Source: CAYNST01 sp964641175
Lineage (GTDB): Bacteria; Pseudomonadota; Gammaproteobacteria; Pseudomonadales; Cellvibrionaceae
Direction: 5' to 3'
Assembly: GCA_964641175.1 (NCBI GenBank)
Contig: CAZXLJ010000001.1
Coordinates: 10,649-74,648 of the forward strand
DNA: 64,000 bases
Shown here: one piece after another, positions 35,941 through 44,618 of the stretch
How positions within the stretch are numbered: the stretch's first letter is position 1
Layout: every line of letters begins with the position of its first letter
Position numbers and translations under genes: made by a program
Notes under the pieces: model-generated
Databases searched by the model: none
What the model was told of the DNA's origin: nothing
The model's input: the letters and a program-made list of their open reading frames with translations, nothing else

Positions 35941-36423
35941 TTAAACGGGACGGGCCGCCGCCAAGTCGTAGCCCACTCGTTGCGGACTGCCGCCGGCATT
36001 GGTTTTATCGTAATCATGATAATTCACCATGATTTTTGAAAAACTCAGCGTGATGGTTTCAACCGGGTCACCTTCGCCGTCCGCCGAGATTGAATAGCCA
36101 CTGACAAGGCAATCTTCCAATTCGTAGTCCATATACTGGATAACTTTGTCTGCACCCGTCTGAACAAATTTTACTTTGACCAGCTTGCCGGCATCGCCCG
36201 TGACGGATTCCTTGAAAAGAGGGGTAGTGGACACGTCGGTGAGTTTGGTGAAGGTCACTTCGCTGACGCTGGGTCGACTGGCTTCCCGGTTCGCCATTTT
36301 TCCGGCTTCCATGGAAATGCCGCGTCCGATGCCAAAGTGCAATGAAAGAACCGGAAGATGATCCGCGAACCCGTCAGCCGTTACATTCCCTTTGATGCCG
36401 TCGTATTCGATATATATTGCCAT
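35941..36423 (-). CDS. hcp: T6SS tube protein Hcp
   Basis: Hcp1 family, 160 residues: MAIYIEYDGIKGNVTADGF, LSLHFGIGRGISMEAG, ASRPSVSEVTFTKLTDVST, PLFKESVTGDAGKLVKVKF and a C-terminal ETITLSFSKIMVNY. Hcp hexamers stack into the inner tube that is expelled with VgrG. The start at 36423 has a strong ribosome-binding site (AAGGAGAG, 6 bp spacing). It sits outside the main T6SS block, upstream of vgrG, and is the only hcp in the window. Confidence 0.97.
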   Translation of the reverse strand: MAIYIEYDGIKGNVTADGFADHLPVLSLHFGIGRGISMEAGKMANREASRPSVSEVTFTKLTDVSTTPLFKESVTGDAGKLVKVKFVQTGADKVIQYMDYELEDCLVSGYSISADGEGDPVETITLSFSKIMVNYHDYDKTNAGGSPQRVGYDLAAARPV

Positions 36424-36819
36424 GAGCTTCTCTCCTTGAATTAATGCAAAAAAGGCATCCAAAACCGGATTGACCATCCGCGCTGGAGCCATTGTGGCAG
36501 GCTCCGTCTCCATCGGGATACATTCTTGATATCGCTGTCATGCGCCGTCGAACGTAGTCGCACAGCAACGCAACCCTGCATGAAAAACCCGGTAAATCCG
36601 AACCAGCGGCAGCAACAATAAGGGAGCGTTTCACGATTTGCAACCTTTGTCGGAAGCTCCATAAATAAAATTTCAATGGGCGATTTTCTTTCGTCGCAGA
36701 TAGCGAATCTCGCACAAGAGGCAACGAACTGTCGCTATTGCAAGACCGCTCTGGACCCAGCTTCAAAAAGTAAATTGATACCGGTTATGAATTCGAACCC
36801 ATTGATGTCAGCACTGGTT
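36424..36819. other. region upstream of hcp
   Basis: 396 bp between the rhomboid gene and hcp (both minus). Frames within it show no recognisable protein. It must contain the hcp promoter, unless transcription comes from the rhomboid gene. I searched by eye for a GG-N10-GC sigma-54 pattern and found none convincing. Confidence 0.5.
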
Positions 36820-37380
36820 TCACGCAGCCGGTCGGGCACGCGGCCGTTTCTTTACCGAAAACCAGGCGGCGAACAATCCGGAAAATGCACCGAATACATG
36901 ACCTTCAAAAGAAATCCGCGCTTCAAATGGAATCAGACCTGTCACCATGCTTCCGAATGCCAGAATTGTCGTCAAGGCCACAATGATGTTGAGAAAACTC
37001 CGATCGAAAAACGCCGTCACTATACAAAGTGACCAGAGTCCGAAAATCCAGGCGCTGGCGCCCACGTGCAGACCATCGCGCCCAAACAGCCAGACCATAA
37101 CGCCCGACATTAAAATTATGATCGCGCTGACCCGGAGAAAAAATTTCCGGTCACGCAGTACGAGACACAAGACCGTGAATATTGTCAGGCTGACGCAATT
37201 GTGGAGAAAGTGTTTCCAGTTGGCATGTATGAAGGGCGCTGTCAGAACGTGCGGCAGTTTTTCCAGATCACGCGGATAAATTCCGAAGGCCAGCAGCGCA
37301 TTTTCGGACATGACATTGGCCATCTGGACCATCAAGAGTAAAAGTAGTATGGAAAAGAGAAACTGAATCTGGCCTCGCAT
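36820..37380 (-). CDS. rhomboid-family intramembrane serine protease
   Basis: Polytopic membrane protein, 186 residues, with about six hydrophobic helices. Rhomboid hallmarks are present: FIHANWKHFLHNCVSL (conserved His and Asn), VGASAWIFGLW with the nucleophile Ser109 in GxSxxxFG, and EGHVFGAFSGLFAAW with the catalytic His161. Rhomboids cleave transmembrane segments of other proteins. It lies about 400 bp upstream of hcp on the same strand; a link to secretion is only positional. The ATG at 37380 is used; a GTG one codon upstream is possible. Confidence 0.9.
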   Translation of the reverse strand: MRGQIQFLFSILLLLLMVQMANVMSENALLAFGIYPRDLEKLPHVLTAPFIHANWKHFLHNCVSLTIFTVLCLVLRDRKFFLRVSAIIILMSGVMVWLFGRDGLHVGASAWIFGLWSLCIVTAFFDRSFLNIIVALTTILAFGSMVTGLIPFEARISFEGHVFGAFSGLFAAWFSVKKRPRARPAA

Positions 37381-38360
37381 CACTACCGTGCTCCGCTGGA
37401 GGTTTTTGTTACTGGTTTATCCGATTTCGTGCCGGGCTTAACGAGCCGTTCGTGCAGGAGCCTTTGTGGCCCGCCAATACCGGTTGCTGCGGAGGCGAAG
37501 CTGCCTGACTGATCAACGTGCTGACCGCTTGTGTAGAAATGGCCGGCATACTGTTTTTTCGGGCCCGGAATCTCAGCTTCGCGTAACTACGCGTTTGACA
37601 GTCAGTTCGTGACGGCCCTCCCGAAGCCGTTATGCATGGGGCATCATCTGACGGTACGGCCCCGCCCCATTGGCCTTGGGTCGCCGGGTCATCGGACACG
37701 TCAGCTTCTCCTCGCAGCTATGGTGAGCATGCTAACCGCTCGACGGCTGGCTTGTCAGCCAGCCATTTCCAGATCAGCACGGGAACGACCGTCTCAGCGC
37801 CGCGGGATGCGTTGATCAAAGAATCCGATCAGGTTCGCAGGATACCGTAGTGACCATGAACGGGTGATCCAATCTCCTGAATCGACTGTGGAAAAAGCAA
37901 CTCAAATAGGGGAGAATACTGGGCCTCCTCACCAGCTCGGTGCAGGCTCCCCACTCACAAGCGCAGTGTCGCAGCCGCCCAGCGGGCTCGACTGCTGCAA
38001 TGCCGGTTGATTAAACGGCAACGGAGGCGAACGGATTGACGCAAGTCTCCAGTTGTTTGCCGCTAACTGCCTGCAACGTCGGGGTTAAATTACGGCAGTA
38101 CATGTCATGACAGGTTATTGGACTCAAGCACCACAACCAATAACGGGTGCACATTTACGAGCGGAGAGAAACTGGATTGCTGCAGCAGCATTTGTCGCGA
38201 GCACTCTACCCGTGGTGCCAGCGATGATGGCTACTCTGTCCAGGGCGAACTGCCATAGCTTCCGGCGTGATCCGGATCAGGATTTTCCAGAACGTATTTT
38301 TCAGAGCTTTTCTTTTGGCGTTGTTAATGTGTTATTAAATTGGCATTTGGGGTCTTAAAA
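37381..38360. other. 980-bp region without a supported gene
   Basis: Short frames exist on both strands (e.g. minus 37409-37699 and plus 38107-38358), but none resembles a known protein or has a good ribosome-binding site. I see no tRNA, no transposase remnant that I can name, and no clear repeats. It could hold an untranslated RNA or a decayed gene. The last 60 bp before 38361 are AT-rich and probably carry the promoter of the CBM48 gene. Confidence 0.45.
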
Positions 38361-38669
38361 ATGAGTATCGACAAAAAGTATTTAAAATCCAAACAAGTTT
38401 GCAAGGTCAAATTCATTGCTCCGGAAGAGCTGACAAAAGCTGCCAAAAAGGTGTATCTGGCAGGGGATTTCAACGATTGGCAATTCCAGGAAACAGAACT
38501 TCGCAAGCAGAAAAACGGGTGCTATGCAACGACCCTTGAGCTGGTACCCGGCACCGAATACCAGTATCGCTACGTCCTGGATGGCGAGCGCTGGGAAAAC
38601 GATTATGACGCGGATAAATACGTGCCCAGCAGCATTGGGCACGTAGATAATTCAGTTGTAGTGGTCTGA
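38361..38669 (+). CDS. stand-alone glycogen-recognition (CBM48-like) protein
   Basis: A 102-residue soluble protein consisting of one isoamylase-N/CBM48-type immunoglobulin-like domain: KKVYLAGDFNDWQFQETELR, NGCYATTLELVPGTEYQYRY and LDGERWENDYDADKYVPSS. Similar single-domain proteins occur in many proteobacteria, probably binding alpha-glucans or acting as regulatory beta-subunit-like modules. No catalytic domain is fused. The start at 38361 (MSIDKKYLK) is preferred to an in-frame ATG seven codons upstream. It ends 2 bp before the convergent argH. Confidence 0.85.
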   Translation: MSIDKKYLKSKQVCKVKFIAPEELTKAAKKVYLAGDFNDWQFQETELRKQKNGCYATTLELVPGTEYQYRYVLDGERWENDYDADKYVPSSIGHVDNSVVVV

Positions 38670-38671
38670 CC

Positions 38672-40102
38672 TCAGGCAGTCGGCTCGCCGGAACGCAGCG
38701 CCCCCGAACGCAAAACCAAAGCGGCGCGGGCGTTTCGGACGGCCAGTCGGACCTGCTCCGGCGCGGTGCCACCAATGTGATTGCGGGCAGCCACCGATCC
38801 GTCCAGCGTCAGCACACCGAAAACGTCCTGTTCAATTGACGGTCCGAAATCCTGAAGCTCTTCCAGAGTCATTTCGGACAGGTCGCGACCCGTGCTCACG
38901 CCAAGATTGACGGCCCGCCCCACGATTTCGTGCGCATCACGAAAGGCCACGCCTTTTCTCACGAGATAATCCGCCAGATCGGTAGCGGTAGCGAAACCCC
39001 GCAATGCCGCCTGCCGCATGTTGTAATGATTGGCCTCCAGCGCCGGGATCATGTCGCCAAACGCCCGCAGGCAGTCTTTGACAGTATCCACCGTATCGAA
39101 CAGGGGTTCTTTGTCTTCCTGATTGTCTTTGTTGTACGCCAACGGCTGTGACTTCATCAGCGTCAGCAGACCCATCAAGTGGCCGACGACCCTGCCGCTT
39201 TTGCCGCGCACCAGCTCGGGTACGTCAGGGTTCTTTTTCTGCGGCATGATAGACGAACCGGTACAGAAGCGGTCGGGCAGATCCACGAATGCGAACTGAG
39301 CCGAAGCCCAGAGAATGAGCTCTTCGCTCATGCGGGACAAGTGCGTGAGCAAAATGGAGGCAAACGCACAGAATTCGATGGCAAAATCCCGGTCCGACAC
39401 GGAATCGAGAGAATTCCGGGTAGGTGCCGTGAAGCCCAGCAATTGCGCCGTCATGGCACGGTCGATAGGGAATGTCGTACCAGCCAGCGCGGCTGCTCCC
39501 AGCGGACAATGGTTCAGGCGCCGCCGACAGTCCTGAAGCCGGTCAAAATCGCGGTCGAGCATTTCGTACCAGGCCAACAGATGGTGACCGAAAGTGACTG
39601 GCTGTGCAGTTTGCAAATGCGTGAAGCCCGGCATGATGGTGTCGCTCTCCTGCTCGGCCAGCGTGACAACGGCCGTCTGCAGACGCGTCAGCTCGCTGCG
39701 GATCAGATCAATTTCATCGCGCAGATAAAGCCGGATATCGGTGGCGACCTGATCGTTGCGCGACCTGCCGGTGTGGAGCTTTTTCCCGGTCGGACCGATT
39801 CGGGCAGTCAGGGCCGACTCGATATTCATGTGGACGTCTTCCAGTTCCACCGACCAGGAAAACCGGCCCGTATCAATTTCCTGCCGGATTACCTCTAGCC
39901 CCTGCACAATTGCCTGCCGTTCTTCCGGATTCAGCACGCCGGCTGTCTCAAGCATGGTCGCGTGAGCGATGGAGCCGGCGATGTCCTGGCGGTAGAGGCG
40001 CTGATCAAACTGCACGGAGGCAGTGAATCGTTGCACGAACGCGTCGGTGGGCTCGGTGAAACGGCCGCCCCACAGCGTGCTCGTTTGATCTGGCTTGGTC
40101 AT
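38672..40102 (-). CDS. argH: argininosuccinate lyase
   Basis: ArgH, 476 residues, cleaving argininosuccinate to arginine and fumarate in the last step of arginine biosynthesis. Motifs: LWGGRFTEPTDAFVQRFTAS at the N-terminus, LHTGRSRNDQVATDIRLYLR, PGFTHLQTAQPVTFGHHLL and the superfamily signature GSSIMPQKKNPDVPE. The start at 40102 (MTKPDQTS) gives the expected length; upstream codons lack similarity. It is divergent from algZ, 82 bp apart, a neighbourhood also seen in Pseudomonas. Confidence 0.98.
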   Translation of the reverse strand: MTKPDQTSTLWGGRFTEPTDAFVQRFTASVQFDQRLYRQDIAGSIAHATMLETAGVLNPEERQAIVQGLEVIRQEIDTGRFSWSVELEDVHMNIESALTARIGPTGKKLHTGRSRNDQVATDIRLYLRDEIDLIRSELTRLQTAVVTLAEQESDTIMPGFTHLQTAQPVTFGHHLLAWYEMLDRDFDRLQDCRRRLNHCPLGAAALAGTTFPIDRAMTAQLLGFTAPTRNSLDSVSDRDFAIEFCAFASILLTHLSRMSEELILWASAQFAFVDLPDRFCTGSSIMPQKKNPDVPELVRGKSGRVVGHLMGLLTLMKSQPLAYNKDNQEDKEPLFDTVDTVKDCLRAFGDMIPALEANHYNMRQAALRGFATATDLADYLVRKGVAFRDAHEIVGRAVNLGVSTGRDLSEMTLEELQDFGPSIEQDVFGVLTLDGSVAARNHIGGTAPEQVRLAVRNARAALVLRSGALRSGEPTA

Positions 40103-40184
40103 AAAGGCTCCTGTCTCGGTGTTTGCTACACTGCACATAACGCTCAGCAATAAAGTCGGCGAATTGTAAACAAACCGGCGCCAT

Positions 40185-41369
40185 ATGGATAACTCTATCC
40201 AGGATCATCCTATGCAAGAGCCCGGCAACAAAGAGCCCGGCAAGAAAAAGCCCGGCAACGAAGAGCCCGGCAAGAAAGAACCGGGCAACAAAGAGCCCGG
40301 CAAGACACTTGCAGCAGCGAAGTCGGCAGTCAGGCCGGCGCAACGACTACCCCCGCCCGCCCGTGGCGACTTTCTTCCCGACCTGTGCACTGTTCTGGGC
40401 GTGTTCCATCTGGTGCTGGTGGGCGAACTGCTGGCAATTGCTCTGACCCTGTTTGATCGAGGCCTGCTGGATTTCAACTGGAATCTGCTTGGCGTCTCTT
40501 CCATGCTCATCCAATGGATCATCCTGAGCAGCGCCGCCGTGCTGTGTCCTCTGAGACCCTGGTTGCGCCGCCAGGGGCCGAGAGTTGCCGGCGGCGCCAG
40601 TTTTACCGCGGTGCTGTTGGTTGCTCTCACGATTTCCGCGCTCAGCGGATTGATTCCCCCCGGGGAAGAAGGACCCTTCTGGGATCGGGTAGCCACCCAC
40701 CTGCTGATAACCGCCGTCTTCGCCGGTATAGTTCTGCGTTACTTTTATTTGCAGCAGCAGCTGCGCAATCAGCAACAGTCGGAACTCGAGGCGAGAATCC
40801 AGGCACTGCAGGCTCGTATCCGTCCTCATTTTCTTTTTAACAGCATGAATTCGATTGCCAGTCTGATCGCCACCGATCCTGCGGCAGCCGAAAAAATGGT
40901 GGTGGATCTGTCTGACCTCTTCCGGGCGAGCCTGACAGACCAGGGGCTGATTCCCTTACAACAGGAGTTGTCTCTGTGCCAGCGGTTCGCCGAAATTGAA
41001 CAGATTCGCCTGGGCCCGCGATTGCAGGTGGTCTGGGACATCCAGTATCTGCCGGAAGCGTTGATACCCGGACTACTTCTGCAACCGATTCTGGAAAACG
41101 CCATTTTTCACGGCATCCAGCCACGCAAGAATGGAGGCCGTGTCGAGATCATCGTTCGCGGCAAGGACGACGTCTGCGAGATTACGGTCACCAATCCGCT
41201 TGCCGACAGCGTCAACCTGCGAAGCAAAGGAACCGGCGTGGCCCTCGAAAATATTCGTCATCGTCTGCATGCGTATTATGGGGACAAGGCGGGGCTGGAA
41301 CTGGGGGCGGAAGCTGGCTGTTACCGGGTGCGCCTTTACTTTCCGTCGATTCCCCCTGCCAGGGGCTGA
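40185..41369 (+). CDS. algZ: LytS/YehU-type sensor histidine kinase (AlgZ/FimS-like) with N-terminal repeats
   Basis: Histidine kinase of the LytS family, 394 residues. Four hydrophobic segments (about 68-90, 105-120, 130-155, 165-185) precede the phospho-acceptor box IRPHFLFNSMNSIASLIA, LSDLFRASL, the N-box LLQPILENAIFHGI and GTGVALENIRHRLHAYYG. The partner is the AlgR-like LytTR regulator at 43884. In Pseudomonas, algZ and algR are adjacent and control alginate and type IV pili. The N-terminal tail carries six EPGxK pentapeptides. The start is uncertain: the ATG at 40212 has AGGA 7 bp upstream and would begin two codons before the repeats. Confidence 0.9.
   Translation: MDNSIQDHPMQEPGNKEPGKKKPGNEEPGKKEPGNKEPGKTLAAAKSAVRPAQRLPPPARGDFLPDLCTVLGVFHLVLVGELLAIALTLFDRGLLDFNWNLLGVSSMLIQWIILSSAAVLCPLRPWLRRQGPRVAGGASFTAVLLVALTISALSGLIPPGEEGPFWDRVATHLLITAVFAGIVLRYFYLQQQLRNQQQSELEARIQALQARIRPHFLFNSMNSIASLIATDPAAAEKMVVDLSDLFRASLTDQGLIPLQQELSLCQRFAEIEQIRLGPRLQVVWDIQYLPEALIPGLLLQPILENAIFHGIQPRKNGGRVEIIVRGKDDVCEITVTNPLADSVNLRSKGTGVALENIRHRLHAYYGDKAGLELGAEAGCYRVRLYFPSIPPARG
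40218..40307 (+). repeat. six 15-bp tandem repeats at the 5' end of algZ
   Basis: Six contiguous units of the type GAGCCCGGCAACAAA or GAGCCCGGCAAGAAA, from 40218-40232 to 40293-40307. They encode EPGNK, EPGKK, KPGNE, EPGKK, EPGNK, EPGKT: a charged, disordered cytoplasmic tail. The AAC/AAG alternation suggests a 30-bp higher-order unit. Confidence 0.9.
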
Positions 41370-41437
41370 ACGTCGCCAGTTGATGCAGACGAGGAAATCT
41401 TGATGGGCGTCGAAACAGTAAACCGGGAAACCCGTGA

Positions 41438-42301
41438 TCAGAGATTATCGAGGTTCAACCAGTACTCTTTACGGTCCAGAGGGATATGTGCGGGCAGATC
41501 GGGAGCAGTCAACGTAAAACGGAGTCGATGCTTAAGGTCGGATTTCTCCAGAGCATCCTTGATCAGCGGGTGACTGTAAAAGTAGCGATCAAAAGCTCCC
41601 GACGCAAGCGCCCGGTCGAACCCCTCATGCAGTGCCCTGGCGAGTGCCGGATCTTTTTTGTTCACGAAGAAATAGAACGGAAGGGTGTACACCAGCACGA
41701 CCCGCTTTTCCACCGTGAGCTCCAGATTCGGATGCGCCGCGATTTCCGCCCAGGGTTCGAGAACGCCTCGCGGGAAGCCGTCGAAGCGCTGGCCGTCAGT
41801 CATATAAAAAAGGTTGTCATATTTGCTGGTGGTGATGACCTGAAGCCCGTTGGTTCTCAACACACCCACATCCGGCCAGCCCAGCCCCTGCCCCAGAGTA
41901 AGTTTTTTCAAATCGTCGAGGGTGCGCACGCTATCGAATTTAACCTGAGCGGACGGGTGGATAATCATGACCCGATGGCCCAGCAGACCTTTCAGGATGG
42001 GAAACCGGACGGGAGCAAAACTCTCTTCCAGATCCCGACGGGTAGCCGCCCAATAAATGTCTATCTGGCCCGAATCCATGTCTTCAAATACCCGCTGCTG
42101 GGTCGCATTGCGGGTGGTAACACTCAAGTTGTGCGGTTCGTCCATATGATCCAGCGCCACCTGCAGGGCACCGATCGCGTAGCCGTCGAGTGGATGGCTC
42201 GATTGCGCAACCCTGAATGTTCTGGCCGCGGCCACCTCTACGCAGAATATGGAAAATATCAGGCACAACAGGCGGGTGGACTGCTTTAATCCTGATGCCA
42301 T
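41438..42301 (-). CDS. periplasmic solute-binding (SBP family 3-like) protein
   Basis: Predicted 287-residue secreted protein: signal peptide LLCLIFSIFCVEVAAA, mature RTFRVAQSSH. It resembles transporter substrate-binding domains of family 3 (FEDMDSGQIDIYWAATRRD, LGQGLGWPDVGVLRTNGLQV, FYFFVNKKDPALARALHEGF). No ABC permease or ATPase is nearby, so it may be an orphan binding protein or sensory accessory rather than part of a transporter. It lies convergent to algZ and 138 bp divergent from the xylanase gene. Confidence 0.8.
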   Translation of the reverse strand: MASGLKQSTRLLCLIFSIFCVEVAAARTFRVAQSSHPLDGYAIGALQVALDHMDEPHNLSVTTRNATQQRVFEDMDSGQIDIYWAATRRDLEESFAPVRFPILKGLLGHRVMIIHPSAQVKFDSVRTLDDLKKLTLGQGLGWPDVGVLRTNGLQVITTSKYDNLFYMTDGQRFDGFPRGVLEPWAEIAAHPNLELTVEKRVVLVYTLPFYFFVNKKDPALARALHEGFDRALASGAFDRYFYSHPLIKDALEKSDLKHRLRFTLTAPDLPAHIPLDRKEYWLNLDNL

Positions 42302-42439
42302 ATTGCTTCGCCCCTCGTGAAATCTCGTCTAAACTGCGGCCTGAAAATTTGTCGCCAAGTCTTGATTGACTATAGACCACCGCTTCAGATTGTGTATTTC
42401 CCCCGAGGAGCGACATCCATCCATTTATCGGAGAGCAGT

Positions 42440-43603
42440 ATGAGCTTTACCCGCCGGTCATTACTTCAGCACACGGCCGCCCTGTCCGCCCTTATCGCCA
42501 GCGCAAAAATCCGCGCTCTGGATAACGCGCTGCGCGAGACGGGTCTGAAAGACGTTTATAAAGATGACTTCCTGATTGGCACCGCCATCGCGGGTCCGCG
42601 GCTGCAAGAGTCGAATGCTGATTTTCTGAATCTCGTAAGCCGGGAATTCAACTCCATCACCATGGAAAATCACATGAAATGGCTCCTGATCCAGCCACAG
42701 AAAGATAAATGGAACTGGTCCGCCGCTGACAGGTTTGTGTCGTTCGGGCAGACCCACAACATGAACCTGGTGGGACACGTACTGGTGTGGCACTCGCAGG
42801 TCCCCGCATGGGTTTTCAAGGACGACTCCGGTCGCGCCATTCGCGCGCGCGATCTGAAAGAACGTATGGAAAATCATATTTCGACATTAGTCGGGCGCTA
42901 TAAAGGCCGCATTCACACTTGGGATGTTGTCAATGAAGCCGTTGATGAAGGCAAAGGCTGGCGCAAGAGTCCATGGTTCAAAATTCTCGGCCCGAAATTC
43001 ATGGAATACGCGTTTCACGCCGCTCACGCTGCCGATAACAATGCGCACCTGATTTACAACGACTACAACATGCATAACCCTCGCAAGCGCAAATTTGTCG
43101 TTAGAAACCTGGAGCAAATGAAAAAACGCGGCGTACCGATCCACGGCATCGGCATGCAGGGTCACGTGGGGCTGAGTTTCCCCGATATTAACGAGTTCGA
43201 AAAGAGCATTGAAGCCTATGCAGCCGCGGGCATGCGGGTGCATATCACCGAGATGGATATGGATATTTTGCCCGTAGCCTGGGATCATATCGGCGCGGAA
43301 ATTTCCACCACGTTCGCCTATTCGGACAAGCTTGACCCTTACGCGGACGGTTTACCCGAAAAAGTGACGAAGCAACTCACTGACCGCTATGTCGAGTTTT
43401 TCAAGCTCTTCCTCAAACACCGGGACAAGATTGATCGGGTTACTTTCTGGGGCGTCAGCGATCGCGACTCCTGGAAAAATGACTTCCCGGTTAAAGGCCG
43501 TACCAATTACCCTTTGCTGTTCGATCGCCAGATGCGCGCCAAAGACTGTTACTACGCAATCAAGGCCCTGAAAGGTCAGGCGCGTCCGAAGCCAGGTCCT
43601 TGA
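42440..43603 (+). CDS. GH10 endo-1,4-beta-xylanase with Tat-like signal
   Basis: Glycoside hydrolase family 10, 387 residues, hydrolysing beta-1,4-xylan. The N-terminus FTRRSLLQHTAALSALIA is a twin-arginine-type signal. GH10 signatures: ENHMKWLLIQPQKDKWNW, GHVLVWHSQVPAWVF, WDVVNEAVDEG with acid/base Glu166, HGIGMQGHVG, and HITEMDMDI with nucleophile Glu271. No carbohydrate-binding module is attached. GGAGAG precedes the start. It lies between algZ and algR, an unusual place for a xylanase. Confidence 0.95.
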   Translation: MSFTRRSLLQHTAALSALIASAKIRALDNALRETGLKDVYKDDFLIGTAIAGPRLQESNADFLNLVSREFNSITMENHMKWLLIQPQKDKWNWSAADRFVSFGQTHNMNLVGHVLVWHSQVPAWVFKDDSGRAIRARDLKERMENHISTLVGRYKGRIHTWDVVNEAVDEGKGWRKSPWFKILGPKFMEYAFHAAHAADNNAHLIYNDYNMHNPRKRKFVVRNLEQMKKRGVPIHGIGMQGHVGLSFPDINEFEKSIEAYAAAGMRVHITEMDMDILPVAWDHIGAEISTTFAYSDKLDPYADGLPEKVTKQLTDRYVEFFKLFLKHRDKIDRVTFWGVSDRDSWKNDFPVKGRTNYPLLFDRQMRAKDCYYAIKALKGQARPKPGP

Positions 43604-43637
43604 CGGGTCGGCGGCTTTCATATCCGCCTGTTTTTCC

Positions 43638-43657
43638 GCCGCCGGGATTCCGGCGGC
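43638..43657. terminator. GC-rich hairpin downstream of the xylanase gene
   Basis: GCCGCCGG and CCGGCGGC form a perfect 8-bp stem with a GATT loop, 35 bp after the xylanase stop. No T-run follows, so intrinsic termination is doubtful; the hairpin may protect the 3' end of the mRNA. Confidence 0.35.
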
Positions 43658-43883
43658 TGCCTGTAAGTTGCCACACGCCATTGTTTTTACAGAGCTTTCA
43701 CAAGCATCAATTGCCGTTGGTGAAATATTCGGCATAGCCTACACTTTATTCAATAAAGAACGCCTCGCAATCGGTTGAAAGGGTTCTGATTCGTCAGACA
43801 AGGAATTCTCACCTCCGCTTTCGAGTCTCCAGCGGCGTCCCGACGGCGCTGCGTTGAGTAAAAAGCTGCTAATGGAAGAAGTC

Positions 43884-44618
43884 ATGCAAGTGTTGGTAGT
43901 CGATGACGAACTGCTGGCGCGAGACCGCGCCAAACGTCTGATTGAAGGGCTGGAAGGTTACCACGTGGCCGGAGAAGCCGAAAACGGTGAGGACTGCCTT
44001 GCTGCCATACTGTCGCTGGACCCGGACGTTGTCTTGCTGGATATCAGCATGCCCGGCGATGACGGAATTGCGACCGCCAGGCGCATTGCCCAGCTGGAGC
44101 AACCTCCTGCCGTGATCTTCTGCACGGCCTTCAATGAATACGCCGTGGAAGCATTCGAAACCCTCGCGGTCGGCTACATTCTCAAACCAATCAAGACCGA
44201 GCAGCTAGTGGGTGCACTGGAAAAGGCCCGGCGCTTCAATCGCTTGCAGAGACAGGTTACGGTGGCCGCTGGCGACGGATCCCACCGGCGCAAAAATATC
44301 GCGGCGAAGACACGCCGTGGTGTTGAGCTCATTCCCGTTGACGACGTATTTTGTTTTGTTGCCGATCAGAAATACGTGACCGTATTGCACAAGACCGGCG
44401 AGACCCTGATCGATGACACTCTGAAAGATCTGGAAAAGGAATTCGAAGGTCACTTCGTGCGCGTGCATCGTAATGCTCTGGTCGCCGTAAGTTTTATTGA
44501 AAAGCTGGTACGAACCTCCGCCGGGCAGTATGAACTGAAATTGCGAGATCAGAAATTCCGGCCCACGGTGAGCCGGCGCCATGTCAGTGCCGTGCGGGAT
44601 CTGCTGGGAAACCTCTGA
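43884..44618 (+). CDS. algR: LytTR-family response regulator (AlgR-like)
   Basis: Response regulator, 244 residues from the chosen start. The receiver domain has VLVVDDELLARDRAKRLIEG, phospho-acceptor Asp in VVLLDISMPGDDGI, and VGYILKPIKTEQL. The C-terminal LytTR DNA-binding domain has VDDVFCFVADQKYVTVLHK, FVRVHRNALVAVSFIEKL and RPTVSRRHV. It is the expected partner of the LytS-type kinase at 40185. The ATG at 43884 has GGAAGAA upstream. Its stop is directly followed by the end of the convergent AI-2E transporter gene, with no spacer. Confidence 0.93.
   Translation: MQVLVVDDELLARDRAKRLIEGLEGYHVAGEAENGEDCLAAILSLDPDVVLLDISMPGDDGIATARRIAQLEQPPAVIFCTAFNEYAVEAFETLAVGYILKPIKTEQLVGALEKARRFNRLQRQVTVAAGDGSHRRKNIAAKTRRGVELIPVDDVFCFVADQKYVTVLHKTGETLIDDTLKDLEKEFEGHFVRVHRNALVAVSFIEKLVRTSAGQYELKLRDQKFRPTVSRRHVSAVRDLLGNL

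Noticed and set aside
36480..36620. Sigma-54 promoter for hcp
   Set aside because: A candidate near 36570 has the wrong GG to GC spacing (10 instead of 12).
37409..37699. A 96-codon minus-strand hypothetical gene
   Set aside because: Low-complexity composition, no ribosome-binding site and no recognisable domain.
39179..39898. A 239-codon plus-strand frame opposite argH
   Set aside because: Antisense to argH, whose family signatures are unambiguous.
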